Assembly: GCF_040372165.1 (NCBI RefSeq)
Contig: NZ_BAABWG010000006.1
Span: 1 to 64,000, forward strand
Source: Hydrogenophaga sp040372165
Lineage (GTDB): Bacteria > Pseudomonadota > Gammaproteobacteria > Burkholderiales > Burkholderiaceae_C
Reading direction: 5' to 3'
DNA length: 64,000 nucleotides
Shown here one piece after another: positions 24,455 to 33,125 of this stretch; within the stretch, counting starts at the first letter, position 1, and every line of letters starts with the position of its first letter. Below the pieces are notes generated by a model. That model did no database searches. It was not told the origin of the DNA and saw only the letters and a list, made by a program, of their open reading frames with translations. Made by a program: the position numbers and the translations under genes.

Positions 24455-25381
24455 TCAAGCGTTTGCCAGCTCTTCTCGTGCCAGCACCTCAAACGACTCG
24501 CGTGTGCAAATGTGCTCTGGCCGGGGCGCCTGCCCTGAATAAGGTGACTGCACCCTGTTGCTCACTGCGTTGTACACAAAGAACGCGTTGGAGCGTGGGT
24601 CGGGCGTGATGTTGCCATTCGAGCCGTGCATGGTGTTGCAGTCGAACACGATCACGCTGCCCGGCTTGCCGAGTGCGGTCACAATACCGCCTTCACGCAC
24701 CATCTGATCCAGGCAATCGTCACTCGGAACGCCATACTCCTGTTTCTTCAGTGACACCAGATGGTGGTTCTCGGGCGTGTGTCCCGCACAGACGGCATAT
24801 CGGCGCTGGGAGCCCGGCACAAGCATCAGCGGCCCGTTGTGATGAAAGTTCTCGGTCAGCGTGATCGACATGCTCAGGGCACGCATGCGGGGCATGCCGT
24901 CTTCCACGTGCCAGGTCTCGAAGTCGGAATGCCAGTAGAACTCCTTGCCACGAAAACCCGGCTTGTAGTTCAGCCGCGACTGGTGAATGTAGACCTCGTC
25001 ATCCAGGATGTACCGGGCCAGATCGGCCAGGCGCGGATCCGAGGCCAGACGTTCAAAGACAGGGCTGACCTTGTGAACGCGAAAGATGGAACGCACATCC
25101 AGGCTACTGAACTCGGTGATCGTCTCAGGAGAGTTCCGGATGGCATCATCATGGCGCATCCGGTCCTGTTCGGCTTGCAGCCGGGCCACTTCTTCTGGCG
25201 AGAAGACGTCATGCAGAACCAGAAAGCCATCACGCTCGTAAGCGTCAATCTGCTCCCTCTTCACTGGCGCGCCGGCCCTGTCTTTTGCGTACACCACAGG
25301 GTCGATCCGGTCGGTCAGGTGAGCGGGTTGACCGTTTCGTGAAGGGTAGACGTCGCTCTGCATTGTGCTTGCCTGCGTCAC
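24455..25381 (-). CDS. ectD: Ectoine 5-hydroxylase EctD
   Basis: An Fe(II)/2-oxoglutarate dioxygenase converting ectoine to 5-hydroxyectoine, about 308 residues. The start is GTG 25381 with GGAGG 8 bases upstream; ATG 25363 (MQSDVYPSRNG) is the alternative. The EctD signature FYWHSDFETWHVEDGMPRMR supplies the His-x-Asp iron ligands. NTMHGSNGNITPDPRSN supplies the distal His and the 2-oxoglutarate Arg. It is the last gene of ectABCD, 13 bases after ectC, and is followed by the bidirectional terminator. Confidence 0.96.
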   Translation of the reverse strand: MTQASTMQSDVYPSRNGQPAHLTDRIDPVVYAKDRAGAPVKREQIDAYERDGFLVLHDVFSPEEVARLQAEQDRMRHDDAIRNSPETITEFSSLDVRSIFRVHKVSPVFERLASDPRLADLARYILDDEVYIHQSRLNYKPGFRGKEFYWHSDFETWHVEDGMPRMRALSMSITLTENFHHNGPLMLVPGSQRRYAVCAGHTPENHHLVSLKKQEYGVPSDDCLDQMVREGGIVTALGKPGSVIVFDCNTMHGSNGNITPDPRSNAFFVYNAVSNRVQSPYSGQAPRPEHICTRESFEVLAREELANA

Positions 25382-25394
25382 AACAGCGCCCTCC

Positions 25395-25793
25395 TCAAAT
25401 GGTCTCAGCGTCGAGCTCGTAAGCGCCTTCGGCGTTGTGCACTTCCTTGCCGTTGAGCGGCGGATTGAAAACACAGGCCATCTTCATTTCTTCAAAGGCG
25501 CGTAATACGTGCTTGTCATGCTTGTCAAGGATATAGACCGTACCGGGCTCGATGGGGTATTTCTTTCCATCGGCCAGCGTTTCCACTTCGCCTTTTCCGG
25601 ACATGCAATACACAGACTCCAGATGATTCTGGTAATGCATCTGGAAATCGGCCCCCTTGTAGATGGTGGTGATGTGGAACGAAAACCCCATCTGGTCCTC
25701 CTTGAGCAACAAGCGGGTGCTTTCCCAGTTGCCGTCGGGCGAGACAATGCGGCGATTCGACTGATTGGCTTCTGCCAGTGTTCTGACGATCAT
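25395..25793 (-). CDS. ectC: L-ectoine synthase EctC
   Basis: A 132-residue cupin enzyme that cyclises N-gamma-acetyl-diaminobutyrate to ectoine. Cupin features are visible in MHYQNHLESVYCMSGKGEVE (metal-ligand Glu and Tyr) and VYILDKHDKHVLRAFEEM (His). The length matches the family. AGGAGA lies 8 bases upstream of the ATG. A 48-base gap separates it from ectB. Confidence 0.97.
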   Translation of the reverse strand: MIVRTLAEANQSNRRIVSPDGNWESTRLLLKEDQMGFSFHITTIYKGADFQMHYQNHLESVYCMSGKGEVETLADGKKYPIEPGTVYILDKHDKHVLRAFEEMKMACVFNPPLNGKEVHNAEGAYELDAETI

Positions 25794-25841
25794 GACTTGG
25801 TTCTCCTGTATCGGGATGAAAGGCTGCTGTGCCGTGAAATA

Positions 25842-27137
25842 TCAGGCGGATTCGAAGTAGACGATCTCTTCTGGCAGCTTGTCTATCTTGGCGCACACCT
25901 CCGAGACGGATGTCTCGACAATGTCAAGGCCCATCTTGAGGCTGTCGTCCGAGGTTGTGAGCGGGCACAGGAACTTCAATACGTGATCGTCCGCACCACT
26001 GGTCTCAATGATCAACCCCTTGGCGAAGCAGGCCTTGGCGATCTTGCCGGCAATGTCGCCATTGACACAGTTGATGCCCTGGAACATGCCGCGACCGCGT
26101 GTCGAGAAGTTGCCTTCGCCATATTTGGCGACGATTCCGTCAAGACGTTGAGCGACATAATCGCCCTTTCGCTGGATCTCAAGCTGGAACTTGTCATCAC
26201 TCCAGAAGTGGTCAATCGCAGCCTTGGCCGTGACAAAGGCCAGGTTGTTGCCGCGGAACGTGCCGTTGTGCTCACCCGGCTTCCATTGGTCCAGCTCTGG
26301 CCGCATCAGCACCAGTGAGAACGGCAGTCCATAGCCACTGAGCGACTTGGACAGCGTGATGATGTCCGGCTCAATGCCTGCCGCTTCGAAGCTGAAGAAG
26401 CTGCCGGCGCGACCGCAACCTGCCTGGATGTCATCGACGATCAGAAGAACCTTGTGCTTGCGGCAAACGGTCTGCAGGTTGCGCAGCCATTCAAGCGAGG
26501 CGACGTTGATGCCGCCTTCCCCTTGCACTGTCTCCACGATCACGGCTGCAGGCGAGTTGATACCGCTGCTCGAGTCGGAAAACACCTTGTCGAGGTACTC
26601 AGTGGTATCAATGCCTGTTCCCAGGTAGCCGTCGTAGGGCATGCGGTGCGTACCGTGCAGGCTGACGCCAGCAGCATCACGATGATGGGAGTTGCCGGTA
26701 GCCGCAAGCGCCCCCAGACTCACGCCATGGAACCCGTTGGTGAAGGTCACGATGTTGTGGCGTCCGCTGACGTTGCGAGCGATCTTCATCGCCGCCTCCA
26801 CAGCATTGGTTCCCGTCGGGCCAGGAAACTGCACCACATACTCCAGCCCGCGCGGCTTGAGAATGGTGTCGTTCAATGCCTCCAGAAATTCTCCCTTGGC
26901 GCGGGTCTGCATGTCCAGACCATGCGTGATGCCATCTTCTTCAATGTACTTGAGCAGTGCCTTCTTGAAGATGGGGTTGTTGTGCCCGTAATTGAGCGTG
27001 CCAGCGCCTGCCAGGAAGTCCAGATAGCGGTTGCCCTCTCCATCCCACATGAACTCGCCACGTGCCTTGGTGAACGTGCGAGGAAACGAGCGCGCGTAAC
27101 TGCGAACCTCGGATTCGATTTCTTCAAAGATCTTCAT
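25842..27137 (-). CDS. ectB: Diaminobutyrate--2-oxoglutarate aminotransferase EctB
   Basis: A PLP class-III aminotransferase of 431 residues that makes L-2,4-diaminobutyrate from aspartate semialdehyde. PLP-site elements are IVDDIQAGCGRAGSFFSFE and IITLSKSLSGYGLPFSLVL, whose Lys is the Schiff-base residue. The LDFLAGAGTLNYGHNNP N-terminal segment is characteristic of EctB. The start is backed by AGGAGAATCACA. It overlaps the ectA stop by four bases. Confidence 0.97.
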   Translation of the reverse strand: MKIFEEIESEVRSYARSFPRTFTKARGEFMWDGEGNRYLDFLAGAGTLNYGHNNPIFKKALLKYIEEDGITHGLDMQTRAKGEFLEALNDTILKPRGLEYVVQFPGPTGTNAVEAAMKIARNVSGRHNIVTFTNGFHGVSLGALAATGNSHHRDAAGVSLHGTHRMPYDGYLGTGIDTTEYLDKVFSDSSSGINSPAAVIVETVQGEGGINVASLEWLRNLQTVCRKHKVLLIVDDIQAGCGRAGSFFSFEAAGIEPDIITLSKSLSGYGLPFSLVLMRPELDQWKPGEHNGTFRGNNLAFVTAKAAIDHFWSDDKFQLEIQRKGDYVAQRLDGIVAKYGEGNFSTRGRGMFQGINCVNGDIAGKIAKACFAKGLIIETSGADDHVLKFLCPLTTSDDSLKMGLDIVETSVSEVCAKIDKLPEEIVYFESA

Positions 27138-27655
27138 TGTGATTCTCCTGGTGGGTTGAACGGACCGATCCGGACAAGGTGTTCGGAATCGTGCTGGCCG
27201 TTGAAGTGTGCCGAGGCATCGAGCCAGACGCTCGAAGACAGCGGCGACGACAGGCGCTTGCCCAGCGCCCGGAACAACGACCAGGAAGCCTGGTTGTCGT
27301 CTGTGATCGTGGTTTCAAGGAAGCGAACGGCGCGGCAGGCGGGCCGTGCAAGAATGCTGTCGAGCATTCGGGAGGCCAGACCAAGGCCTCTTGCTTCGGG
27401 TGAGACAGCAACCTGCCAGATAAACAGGGTGTCTTGGCGTTCCGGCACAAGGTAACCGGAGATGAATCCCAGCAACTGGTCGCCGCGCCGGGCTGCAACC
27501 GAAGTCTGGGAGAAGTGTCCGCACTGCAAAAAGTTGCAGTAGCTGGAGTTGGGGTCCAGCGGAGGGCAATTGGCCACCAGTTGATGCACGGCCATGCCGT
27601 CGACCAACGATGGAGAAGTCAGCTGTATGTTGTCAATCTCTTCACTCAAACCCAA
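27134..27655 (-). CDS. ectA: L-2,4-diaminobutyrate N-gamma-acetyltransferase EctA
   Basis: A 173-residue GNAT acetyltransferase, first gene of the ectoine operon. Typical EctA sequence is VANCPPLDPNSSYCNFLQC near the N-terminus. The acetyl-CoA site is at VSPEARGLGLASRMLDSIL. The annotated start is TTG 27655 (GLSEEIDNIQL follows), since starting at the later ATG in MAVHQLVANC would remove conserved N-terminal sequence. A second TTG two codons downstream is possible. Ectoine is a cytoplasmic compatible solute. No aspartokinase (ask_ect) or MarR-type ectR accompanies the operon here. Confidence 0.94.
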   Translation of the reverse strand: MGLSEEIDNIQLTSPSLVDGMAVHQLVANCPPLDPNSSYCNFLQCGHFSQTSVAARRGDQLLGFISGYLVPERQDTLFIWQVAVSPEARGLGLASRMLDSILARPACRAVRFLETTITDDNQASWSLFRALGKRLSSPLSSSVWLDASAHFNGQHDSEHLVRIGPFNPPGESQ

Positions 27656-27882
27656 GACCTAACCCCGACACGCCTTCATGGCGAAATCGATTTGACATAG
27701 ACGCGCCTGAGCCGGACCGGCCGCAGACGAACGAAGTGCAAGCGCCTCAGGCAGAGGCGGCAACACTGGCTCAGATTGTGGTTTCCTCGCGGCACGCCGA
27801 ATGGCCGCCACACACAGGCTGAAAGTGCCTGCAAATCACTCCCGACTCAGATCATTGGCGCGAAAAACCGCCCAACACCGGG

Positions 27883-27916
27883 AGCATAGGAAATGGGCAT
27901 GACCTGATGATGTCAA
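27883..27916 (-). promoter_or_regulatory. Putative ectA promoter elements
   Basis: On the minus strand a perfect -35 hexamer TTGACA (27911-27916) is followed 22 bases later by CTATGCT. The TATGCT at 27883-27888 resembles a -10 box, particularly of sigma-S style. The spacing is too long for an ordinary sigma-70 promoter, so the two may belong to different promoters or need an activator or supercoiling. Osmotic control is inferred from the operon's function only. Confidence 0.4.
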
Positions 27917-27942
27917 TGCCACAGAAAATGAAATGGCGATGA

Positions 27943-27958
27943 CTCCCGATTTCGGGAG
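27943..27958. promoter_or_regulatory. Short palindrome upstream of the ectA promoter
   Basis: CTCCCGA-TT-TCGGGAG is a perfect 7-bp inverted repeat centred about 35 bases upstream of the TTGACA box. It has no adjoining T-run on the ectA strand, so it reads more like a protein-binding site than a terminator. Confidence 0.35.
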
Positions 27959-27983
27959 CGCCTGCCATTCTAACTTGCCTGGC

Positions 27984-28012
27984 GAAAAAACTCAAGGCGG
28001 AGGACCCCGCCT
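27984..28012 (-). terminator. Terminator after the Na+/H+ antiporter gene
   Basis: On the minus strand AGGCGG-(loop)-CCGCCT is followed by TTGAGTTTTTTCGCC. It lies 10 bases beyond the antiporter stop, so antiporter and ectABCD are probably separate transcripts. Confidence 0.7.
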
Positions 28013-28021
28013 GCTGCCGGT

Positions 28022-29260
28022 TCAGCGAGAGCCCAGGGCACGCTTGGTCACTTGCCCGATGGTCAGGCCCTGCACCAGGATCGAGAACGTGACCACGCAA
28101 TAGGTCAGTGTCAGCACGGTGTCGCGCTCCGGGCCGGGTGGCAGGGACAGCGCCAGTGCAACAGAAATACCGCCGCGCAGTCCGCCCCAGGTCAGGACCT
28201 TCCACGAGCCTTGCGGCAAATTGAAGGAGCCAGGCGTGAAACGGGCCGGCACGCCCACCATCAGCAGACGCGATATCAGTGTCACCACCACAGCGATGGC
28301 TGCCGCAGTCAGCACCGAAGCGTTGAAGCTGACCAGGAGAACCTCCATGCCAATCAGAACAAACAGTACGGCGTTGAGGATCTCGTCGATCAATTCCCAG
28401 AACATGTCCACATACCGGCGTGTGGTGTCGGACATGCCAAGCTCACGACCGTGATTGCCAATGATCAGGCCGGCCACCACCATGGCCAGCGGACCCGAAA
28501 TGTGCAGATGCGTGGCCAATGCATAGCCCCCCATGACCACCGCCAGCGTCAGAAGCACTTCGACCTGGTAGTTGTCGACGCTGCGAAACAGCATGAACGC
28601 CAGCCCGCCGAGCACCAGGCCCAGAATGATGCCGCCACCTGCCTCGTGGGCCAGGAGTTCACCCGCATGTGCTGCCGAAGGGGCCTGGCCGCTGACCAGC
28701 ATACCCAGCAGCAAGGAGAACACCACCACACCGATACCGTCATTGAACAGGGACTCGCCGGCAATCACCACCTCAAGTTCACGCGGTGCCTTGGCTGACT
28801 TGAGAATGCCCATGACCGCAATCGGATCGGTAGGAGAGATCAGGGCGCCAAACAGCAGGCAATACATGATCGGCAGATCAATGCCCACCAGCGGCAGCAC
28901 GTAATGCAGAGCAAAACCCACGAACAAGGTTGAGAGCACGGTGCTGACCATGGCCAGCGTGCCAATCTGCCATCTGAATGCCTTGAGTTCGCTCAGGTCG
29001 ATGTGAAGCGCGCCAGCAAACAGCAGGAAAGACAACATGCCCTGCATGAGAACGCTGGAAAAATCAATGGACTGCAGAAGCGAAACCTCCGCGTCATGCA
29101 GCTCCTTGGCCACCCCCCAGCCCTCGAGCAGGACGAGCGCGAGCGAAAACACCAGCGCGACCACCATCACACCAATGGCGGTTGGCAGTTTGATGAAACG
29201 GTGATTCACATAGGCCATCACGGCGGTGATGACAAGGCAAGTGGCAATGATGTCCAGCAT
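28022..29260 (-). CDS. CPA1-type Na+/H+ antiporter
   Basis: A 412-residue inner-membrane cation:proton antiporter of the NhaP/CPA1 type with about twelve helices. The ion-translocation motifs are FGALISPTDPIAVMGILK and VVIAGESLFNDGIGVVVF, the latter with the conserved FND aspartate. A C-terminal GGLRGGISVALALSLP segment is also family-typical. Na+ or K+ extrusion fits with the adjacent ectoine operon, but direct functional coupling is inference. It is on the same strand as ectABCD but separated by a terminator. Confidence 0.9.
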   Translation of the reverse strand: MLDIIATCLVITAVMAYVNHRFIKLPTAIGVMVVALVFSLALVLLEGWGVAKELHDAEVSLLQSIDFSSVLMQGMLSFLLFAGALHIDLSELKAFRWQIGTLAMVSTVLSTLFVGFALHYVLPLVGIDLPIMYCLLFGALISPTDPIAVMGILKSAKAPRELEVVIAGESLFNDGIGVVVFSLLLGMLVSGQAPSAAHAGELLAHEAGGGIILGLVLGGLAFMLFRSVDNYQVEVLLTLAVVMGGYALATHLHISGPLAMVVAGLIIGNHGRELGMSDTTRRYVDMFWELIDEILNAVLFVLIGMEVLLVSFNASVLTAAAIAVVVTLISRLLMVGVPARFTPGSFNLPQGSWKVLTWGGLRGGISVALALSLPPGPERDTVLTLTYCVVTFSILVQGLTIGQVTKRALGSR

Positions 29261-29319
29261 GTCAGTTCTCGATCTTTGATTCGTTGATACTCAAATTGGC
29301 CGCCGCAGTGAAGCCAGGA

Positions 29320-30648
29320 TCAGAAATGGGTCGTGATGCCGTCGACTACATCCCACTGGCTGTCGACAACCGGCATCCAGCGCCATTTGTCGAAGCTCGT
29401 ACAAGGATGGGATATCCCAAATCCAACCACTTCACCCACGCGAGGCCATTCTCCCTGTGGTGAATGAGGATCGTATCGCAAGTAGCCATGCTGGTCGTTC
29501 AGGCCCGTCACGCGCCAGTGCGACGGTAGCGAAGCAGGTGACGTTTCACTCGCACCCGAACTGGCACCTGCTGCTGGTCCAGCTCTCCATAACGGCACGG
29601 GCAACGACAAGTCGTACGACACATCACGCTTGCCCATGCCCACCAGAGCAAGCCCTGGCTCCGGGCATGACTGCACTGCGGCCAACACTTCCAGGGCCGG
29701 CACAAGCCCCTCTCCTCTCTGGACAGACCAGCCTTCCCGCTCTGCCATGCAACACAGGAAACGGGCGTACTGCTGGTGATCGTGCGTGAGGTAGCAACCC
29801 GAGCGCAAGATGCCGCGCACCGGCATGGGCAGACCTGGTCGAAGCCGCCGGGCCACCAGATCGAAAACCGCAGACCCCCCTGCTGTCACCAGGAATTCCT
29901 GGCGATGGGCCATATAGCCTGCATTCACAAGGTGGTGGGCGAGCCGGTCAACGCGGTCCATCAGCTCGCCGACCACTTGCTTGTCGTGCACATGCTCACC
30001 GACAGCGGCCACGCCTTCGTAGCACTCCACCCCGGCAATGGAGACAGCACCACTAGCATGCGCATGGTCTGCCAGTGTGCGGCATTGGTCAGCCGTGCGA
30101 CATCCGGTTCGCTGGCCCTCAATGCCGACTTCCAGCAGCACGTCGAACGGCGCGACAGATGCTGGCGCAACAAGTCGGTCCATCCAGGCTTCGATCAGGC
30201 GAAGCTGTTCAAGCGAATCGAGCAAAAAACAGATTTGCAGATCGGCGTGTGATTCGCGCATGGCCTGCAATGCAGCAAGCTCGGCCGACTGCACGACCTG
30301 GTTGGCAATGATGATGCGCCTTACACCATGACGCACGCCCACGGAAGCCTGAAAGACTGTGGCAAATGTCATGCCCCACGCGCCCGCGTCGAGCTGCATG
30401 GCCCACAGCTCGGGCGACATGGTCGTCTTGCCATGTGGCGCCAGCTCGATGCCTTGGTCTGTGCAGAACTGCTGCATCCAGTCCAGGTTGTGGCGCAAGG
30501 GGGCTTCACGCAGCACCGCCAGGGGCAGCGGCAGGTCGCCCCGGAGCACATTCCAGCCTTGACCTGCCAGCGCCGCCCTGTGCAATGTGGGCGCAGCATA
30601 CGGATAACCTTTCAGAAAGGGGCCAAAGCTTGCAGGGTGGTTTGGCAT
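29320..30648 (-). CDS. PLP-dependent D-amino-acid deaminase / D-threonine aldolase-like enzyme
   Basis: A 442-residue fold-type III PLP enzyme with an alanine-racemase-like N-terminal barrel. The PLP lysine lies in ELAPHGKTTMSPELWAMQL (about residue 75). A C-terminal D-serine dehydratase-like domain contains GDVVGFGISHPCTSFDKW-like sequence with His and Cys that bind Zn2+ in DSD/DTA enzymes (read here as EVVGFGISHPCTSFDKWRW). The family includes D-serine dehydratase, D-threonine aldolase and less specific 'amino acid deaminases'; the substrate cannot be chosen from sequence. It stands alone between the antiporter and parC. Confidence 0.85.
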   Translation of the reverse strand: MPNHPASFGPFLKGYPYAAPTLHRAALAGQGWNVLRGDLPLPLAVLREAPLRHNLDWMQQFCTDQGIELAPHGKTTMSPELWAMQLDAGAWGMTFATVFQASVGVRHGVRRIIIANQVVQSAELAALQAMRESHADLQICFLLDSLEQLRLIEAWMDRLVAPASVAPFDVLLEVGIEGQRTGCRTADQCRTLADHAHASGAVSIAGVECYEGVAAVGEHVHDKQVVGELMDRVDRLAHHLVNAGYMAHRQEFLVTAGGSAVFDLVARRLRPGLPMPVRGILRSGCYLTHDHQQYARFLCCMAEREGWSVQRGEGLVPALEVLAAVQSCPEPGLALVGMGKRDVSYDLSLPVPLWRAGPAAGASSGASETSPASLPSHWRVTGLNDQHGYLRYDPHSPQGEWPRVGEVVGFGISHPCTSFDKWRWMPVVDSQWDVVDGITTHF

Positions 30649-30693
30649 CTCAGGCCCTTTCTTCAGTCAACGGCACCACGGGTGCCTGCCAGC

Positions 30694-33039
30694 CTATTCC
30701 ACGCGGGTCACGCTCTCTGGCTTGAAGCCCAGGTCTGCCGCTTTGCCCTTGCGCGCCCGAGCCGCTTTGGCATTGTTGAGGCTGCGGATTTCCAGAGTTT
30801 CTTCGCGTGACTTTCCGCCACGCCCCGTTCCGGCAATGCGCACACTGCGTGTGTATGCCGCTGCGCCTGCGAGGGTGTCCTTGGCTTCCAGATCGATCAG
30901 CATCAGGCCTCGCCCACCCTTCTCCATGCGCTTGAGTTCACTGATGTCGAAGGTCAGCACGCGCTTGCCGTTCGATGCACAACACACATGGGTGGCGTCT
31001 GGCACGGGCTGGCTGCCCGAGGTGCCGCTCACGTGCGACGGAGCACAAATGGTCTCGCCGTCGCCGAGATTGATAAAGGTCTTGCCGGCCTTCTGGCGCG
31101 AGATCATGCTTTCGACTGAAGCCAGGAATCCATAGCCTCCGGTTCCGCTGAGCAGCAAAGTGGCGCCGACAGGGCCAGCAAAGAAATGCACCGGCTGGGT
31201 GCCCGACTCAAGGTCGATCATGGTGGTGATGGGCTGACCATCACCACGCGCTCCCGGCAAAGAAGCGACAGCCACGGAGTACACCCGCCCATTGCTGCCG
31301 AACACGATCAGGACATCGATGGTGCGGCACTCGAATGTGCCATACAAACCGTCGCCCGCCTTGAAGGCGAAAGCTGCTGCATCGTGGCCGTGACCTGTTC
31401 GCGCGCGCACCCAGCCCTTGCTGGAGATCACGACCGTCACCGGCTCATCGACCACTTTGATCTCGGCCACAGCACGCTTCTCTTCCTGGATCAGGGTGCG
31501 GCGGTCGTCACCAAAGGTTTTGGCGTCTGCCTGGACTTCCTTGACCATGAGCTTGCGCAGGCTGCTGGGGTTGTCCAGCACGTCGCGCAAATCCTTTTCC
31601 TCCTCTCGCAGTCCTGCCAGCTCCTGCTCGATCTTGATCGCTTCCAGGCGCGCCAACTGACGCAAGCGGATTTCGAGAATATCTTCCGCCTGACGGTCCG
31701 TCAGCTTGAAACGATCGATCAGCGCTTGCTTGGGTTCATCGCTGTTGCGGATGATGGCAATCACTTCGTCGATGTTGAGCAGCACCAGCTGCCGTCCCTC
31801 GAGGATGTGAATGCGGTCCAGTACCTTGCCCAGACGGTGCTCTGTACGCCGCGTGATGGTGTTCTGGCGGAACTCGATCCACTCTTCCAGCATCTGCCGA
31901 AGCGACTTCTGTGTCGGCCGACCATCGATGCCCACCAAGGTGAGGTTGATGGAAGACGAGGTCTCCAGGCTGGTGTGGGCCAGCAGCGTGGTGATCAGTT
32001 CTTCCTGCTGGATGCGGCTGCTCTTGGGTTCAATCACCAGACGCACAGGCGCATCTTTGCTGGATTCGTCACGAATCCCATCGAGCACGGCCAGCACGGT
32101 GGCCTTGAGCTGGTTCTGCTCCTGCGTCAGCGCCTTCTTGCCGGCCTTGACCTTGGGGTTGGTCAGGTCTTCAATTTCTTCCAGTACCTTTTGCGAGCTC
32201 ACGCCCGGTGGCAACTCTGTCACCACCATCTGCCATTGGCCGCGCGCCAGATCTTCGATGTTCCAGCGGGCTCGAACCTTCAGGCTGCCGCGCCCGGTGC
32301 GGTAGGCTTCGGCAATGTCGCGTGCCGGGCTGATGATCTGACCGCCTCCGGGGTAGTCCGGCCCTGGCAGCATGACGTAAAGCTCATCGTCGGCGAGCTT
32401 GGGCTTCTTGATGAGCGCCACGCAGGCGTCGGCGACTTCGCGCAGGTTGTGGCTCGGAATTTCTGTGGCCAAGCCCACCGCAATACCAGAGGCGCCGTTG
32501 AGCAGCGAAAACGGCAGGCGAGCGGGAAGCTGGCTCGGCTCCTGCGTGGAACCGTCATAGTTGGCGACGAAATCCACCGTCCCCATGTCGATCTCGTCGA
32601 GCAGCAAGGTGGTGATGCGCGAGAGACGTGCCTCGGTATAACGCATGGCCGCCGCACCGTCACCGTCGCGGCTGCCAAAGTTACCCTGACCATCAATCAA
32701 CGGATAGCGCTGTGAAAAATCCTGCGCCATACGCACGAGTGCGTCATACGCTGCCTGGTCTCCGTGGGGGTGGAAGCGGCCCAGCACGTCACCCACCACA
32801 CGGGCACTCTTGACCGGCTTGGCCGCGCTGGTGCGGTTGGGGCCGGAGTAACCCAGGCCCATCTGGTCCATCGCGTACAGAATGCGGCGCTGCACCGGCT
32901 TCTGGCCGTCGCACACATCGGGCAAAGCACGGCCTTTGACAACAGACAGCGCGTACTCCAGGTAGGCACGCTGGGCATAGGCAGCAAGATGGTCTTCGTT
33001 CGGTTGTTCGGAGCGAGGCTCCAGGTCGAGTTGATCCAT
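30694..33039 (-). CDS. parC: DNA topoisomerase IV subunit A
   Basis: A 781-residue DNA-cleaving subunit of the chromosome decatenase. The winged-helix/tower core has RALPDVCDGQKPVQRRILYAM and the catalytic Tyr in AAMRYTEARLSRIT. The QRDR region around FHPHGDQAAYDALVRMAQDF reads intact. The C-terminal half carries degenerate beta-pinwheel repeats, for example KGWVRARTGHGHDAAAF. Length matches ParC. The gene follows parE (86-base gap, 33040-33125), forming a parE-parC unit. Confidence 0.95.
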   Translation of the reverse strand: MDQLDLEPRSEQPNEDHLAAYAQRAYLEYALSVVKGRALPDVCDGQKPVQRRILYAMDQMGLGYSGPNRTSAAKPVKSARVVGDVLGRFHPHGDQAAYDALVRMAQDFSQRYPLIDGQGNFGSRDGDGAAAMRYTEARLSRITTLLLDEIDMGTVDFVANYDGSTQEPSQLPARLPFSLLNGASGIAVGLATEIPSHNLREVADACVALIKKPKLADDELYVMLPGPDYPGGGQIISPARDIAEAYRTGRGSLKVRARWNIEDLARGQWQMVVTELPPGVSSQKVLEEIEDLTNPKVKAGKKALTQEQNQLKATVLAVLDGIRDESSKDAPVRLVIEPKSSRIQQEELITTLLAHTSLETSSSINLTLVGIDGRPTQKSLRQMLEEWIEFRQNTITRRTEHRLGKVLDRIHILEGRQLVLLNIDEVIAIIRNSDEPKQALIDRFKLTDRQAEDILEIRLRQLARLEAIKIEQELAGLREEEKDLRDVLDNPSSLRKLMVKEVQADAKTFGDDRRTLIQEEKRAVAEIKVVDEPVTVVISSKGWVRARTGHGHDAAAFAFKAGDGLYGTFECRTIDVLIVFGSNGRVYSVAVASLPGARGDGQPITTMIDLESGTQPVHFFAGPVGATLLLSGTGGYGFLASVESMISRQKAGKTFINLGDGETICAPSHVSGTSGSQPVPDATHVCCASNGKRVLTFDISELKRMEKGGRGLMLIDLEAKDTLAGAAAYTRSVRIAGTGRGGKSREETLEIRSLNNAKAARARKGKAADLGFKPESVTRVE

Positions 33040-33125
33040 GTGATCAGTCGTTCAATTCAATGGGGTTCTTCAAATCGCAGGGGCCCAGGCCACCCACAGT
33101 TTCGTCAGTTGGCAGGCGCCGCGGG

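Larger units (their letters stand above)
27656..28021. other. Intergenic region upstream of ectA
   Basis: These 366 bases separate ectA from the upstream antiporter. The region holds the antiporter terminator (27984-28012), a 16-base palindrome (27943-27958) and a putative ectA promoter (27883-27916), leaving a leader of roughly 220 bases before ectA. I see no gene or recognised riboswitch in it. Confidence 0.6.

Noticed and set aside
31186..32715. A 509-residue plus-strand ORF opposite parC.
   Set aside because: The minus strand has complete ParC motifs. The antisense frame has no recognisable domain.
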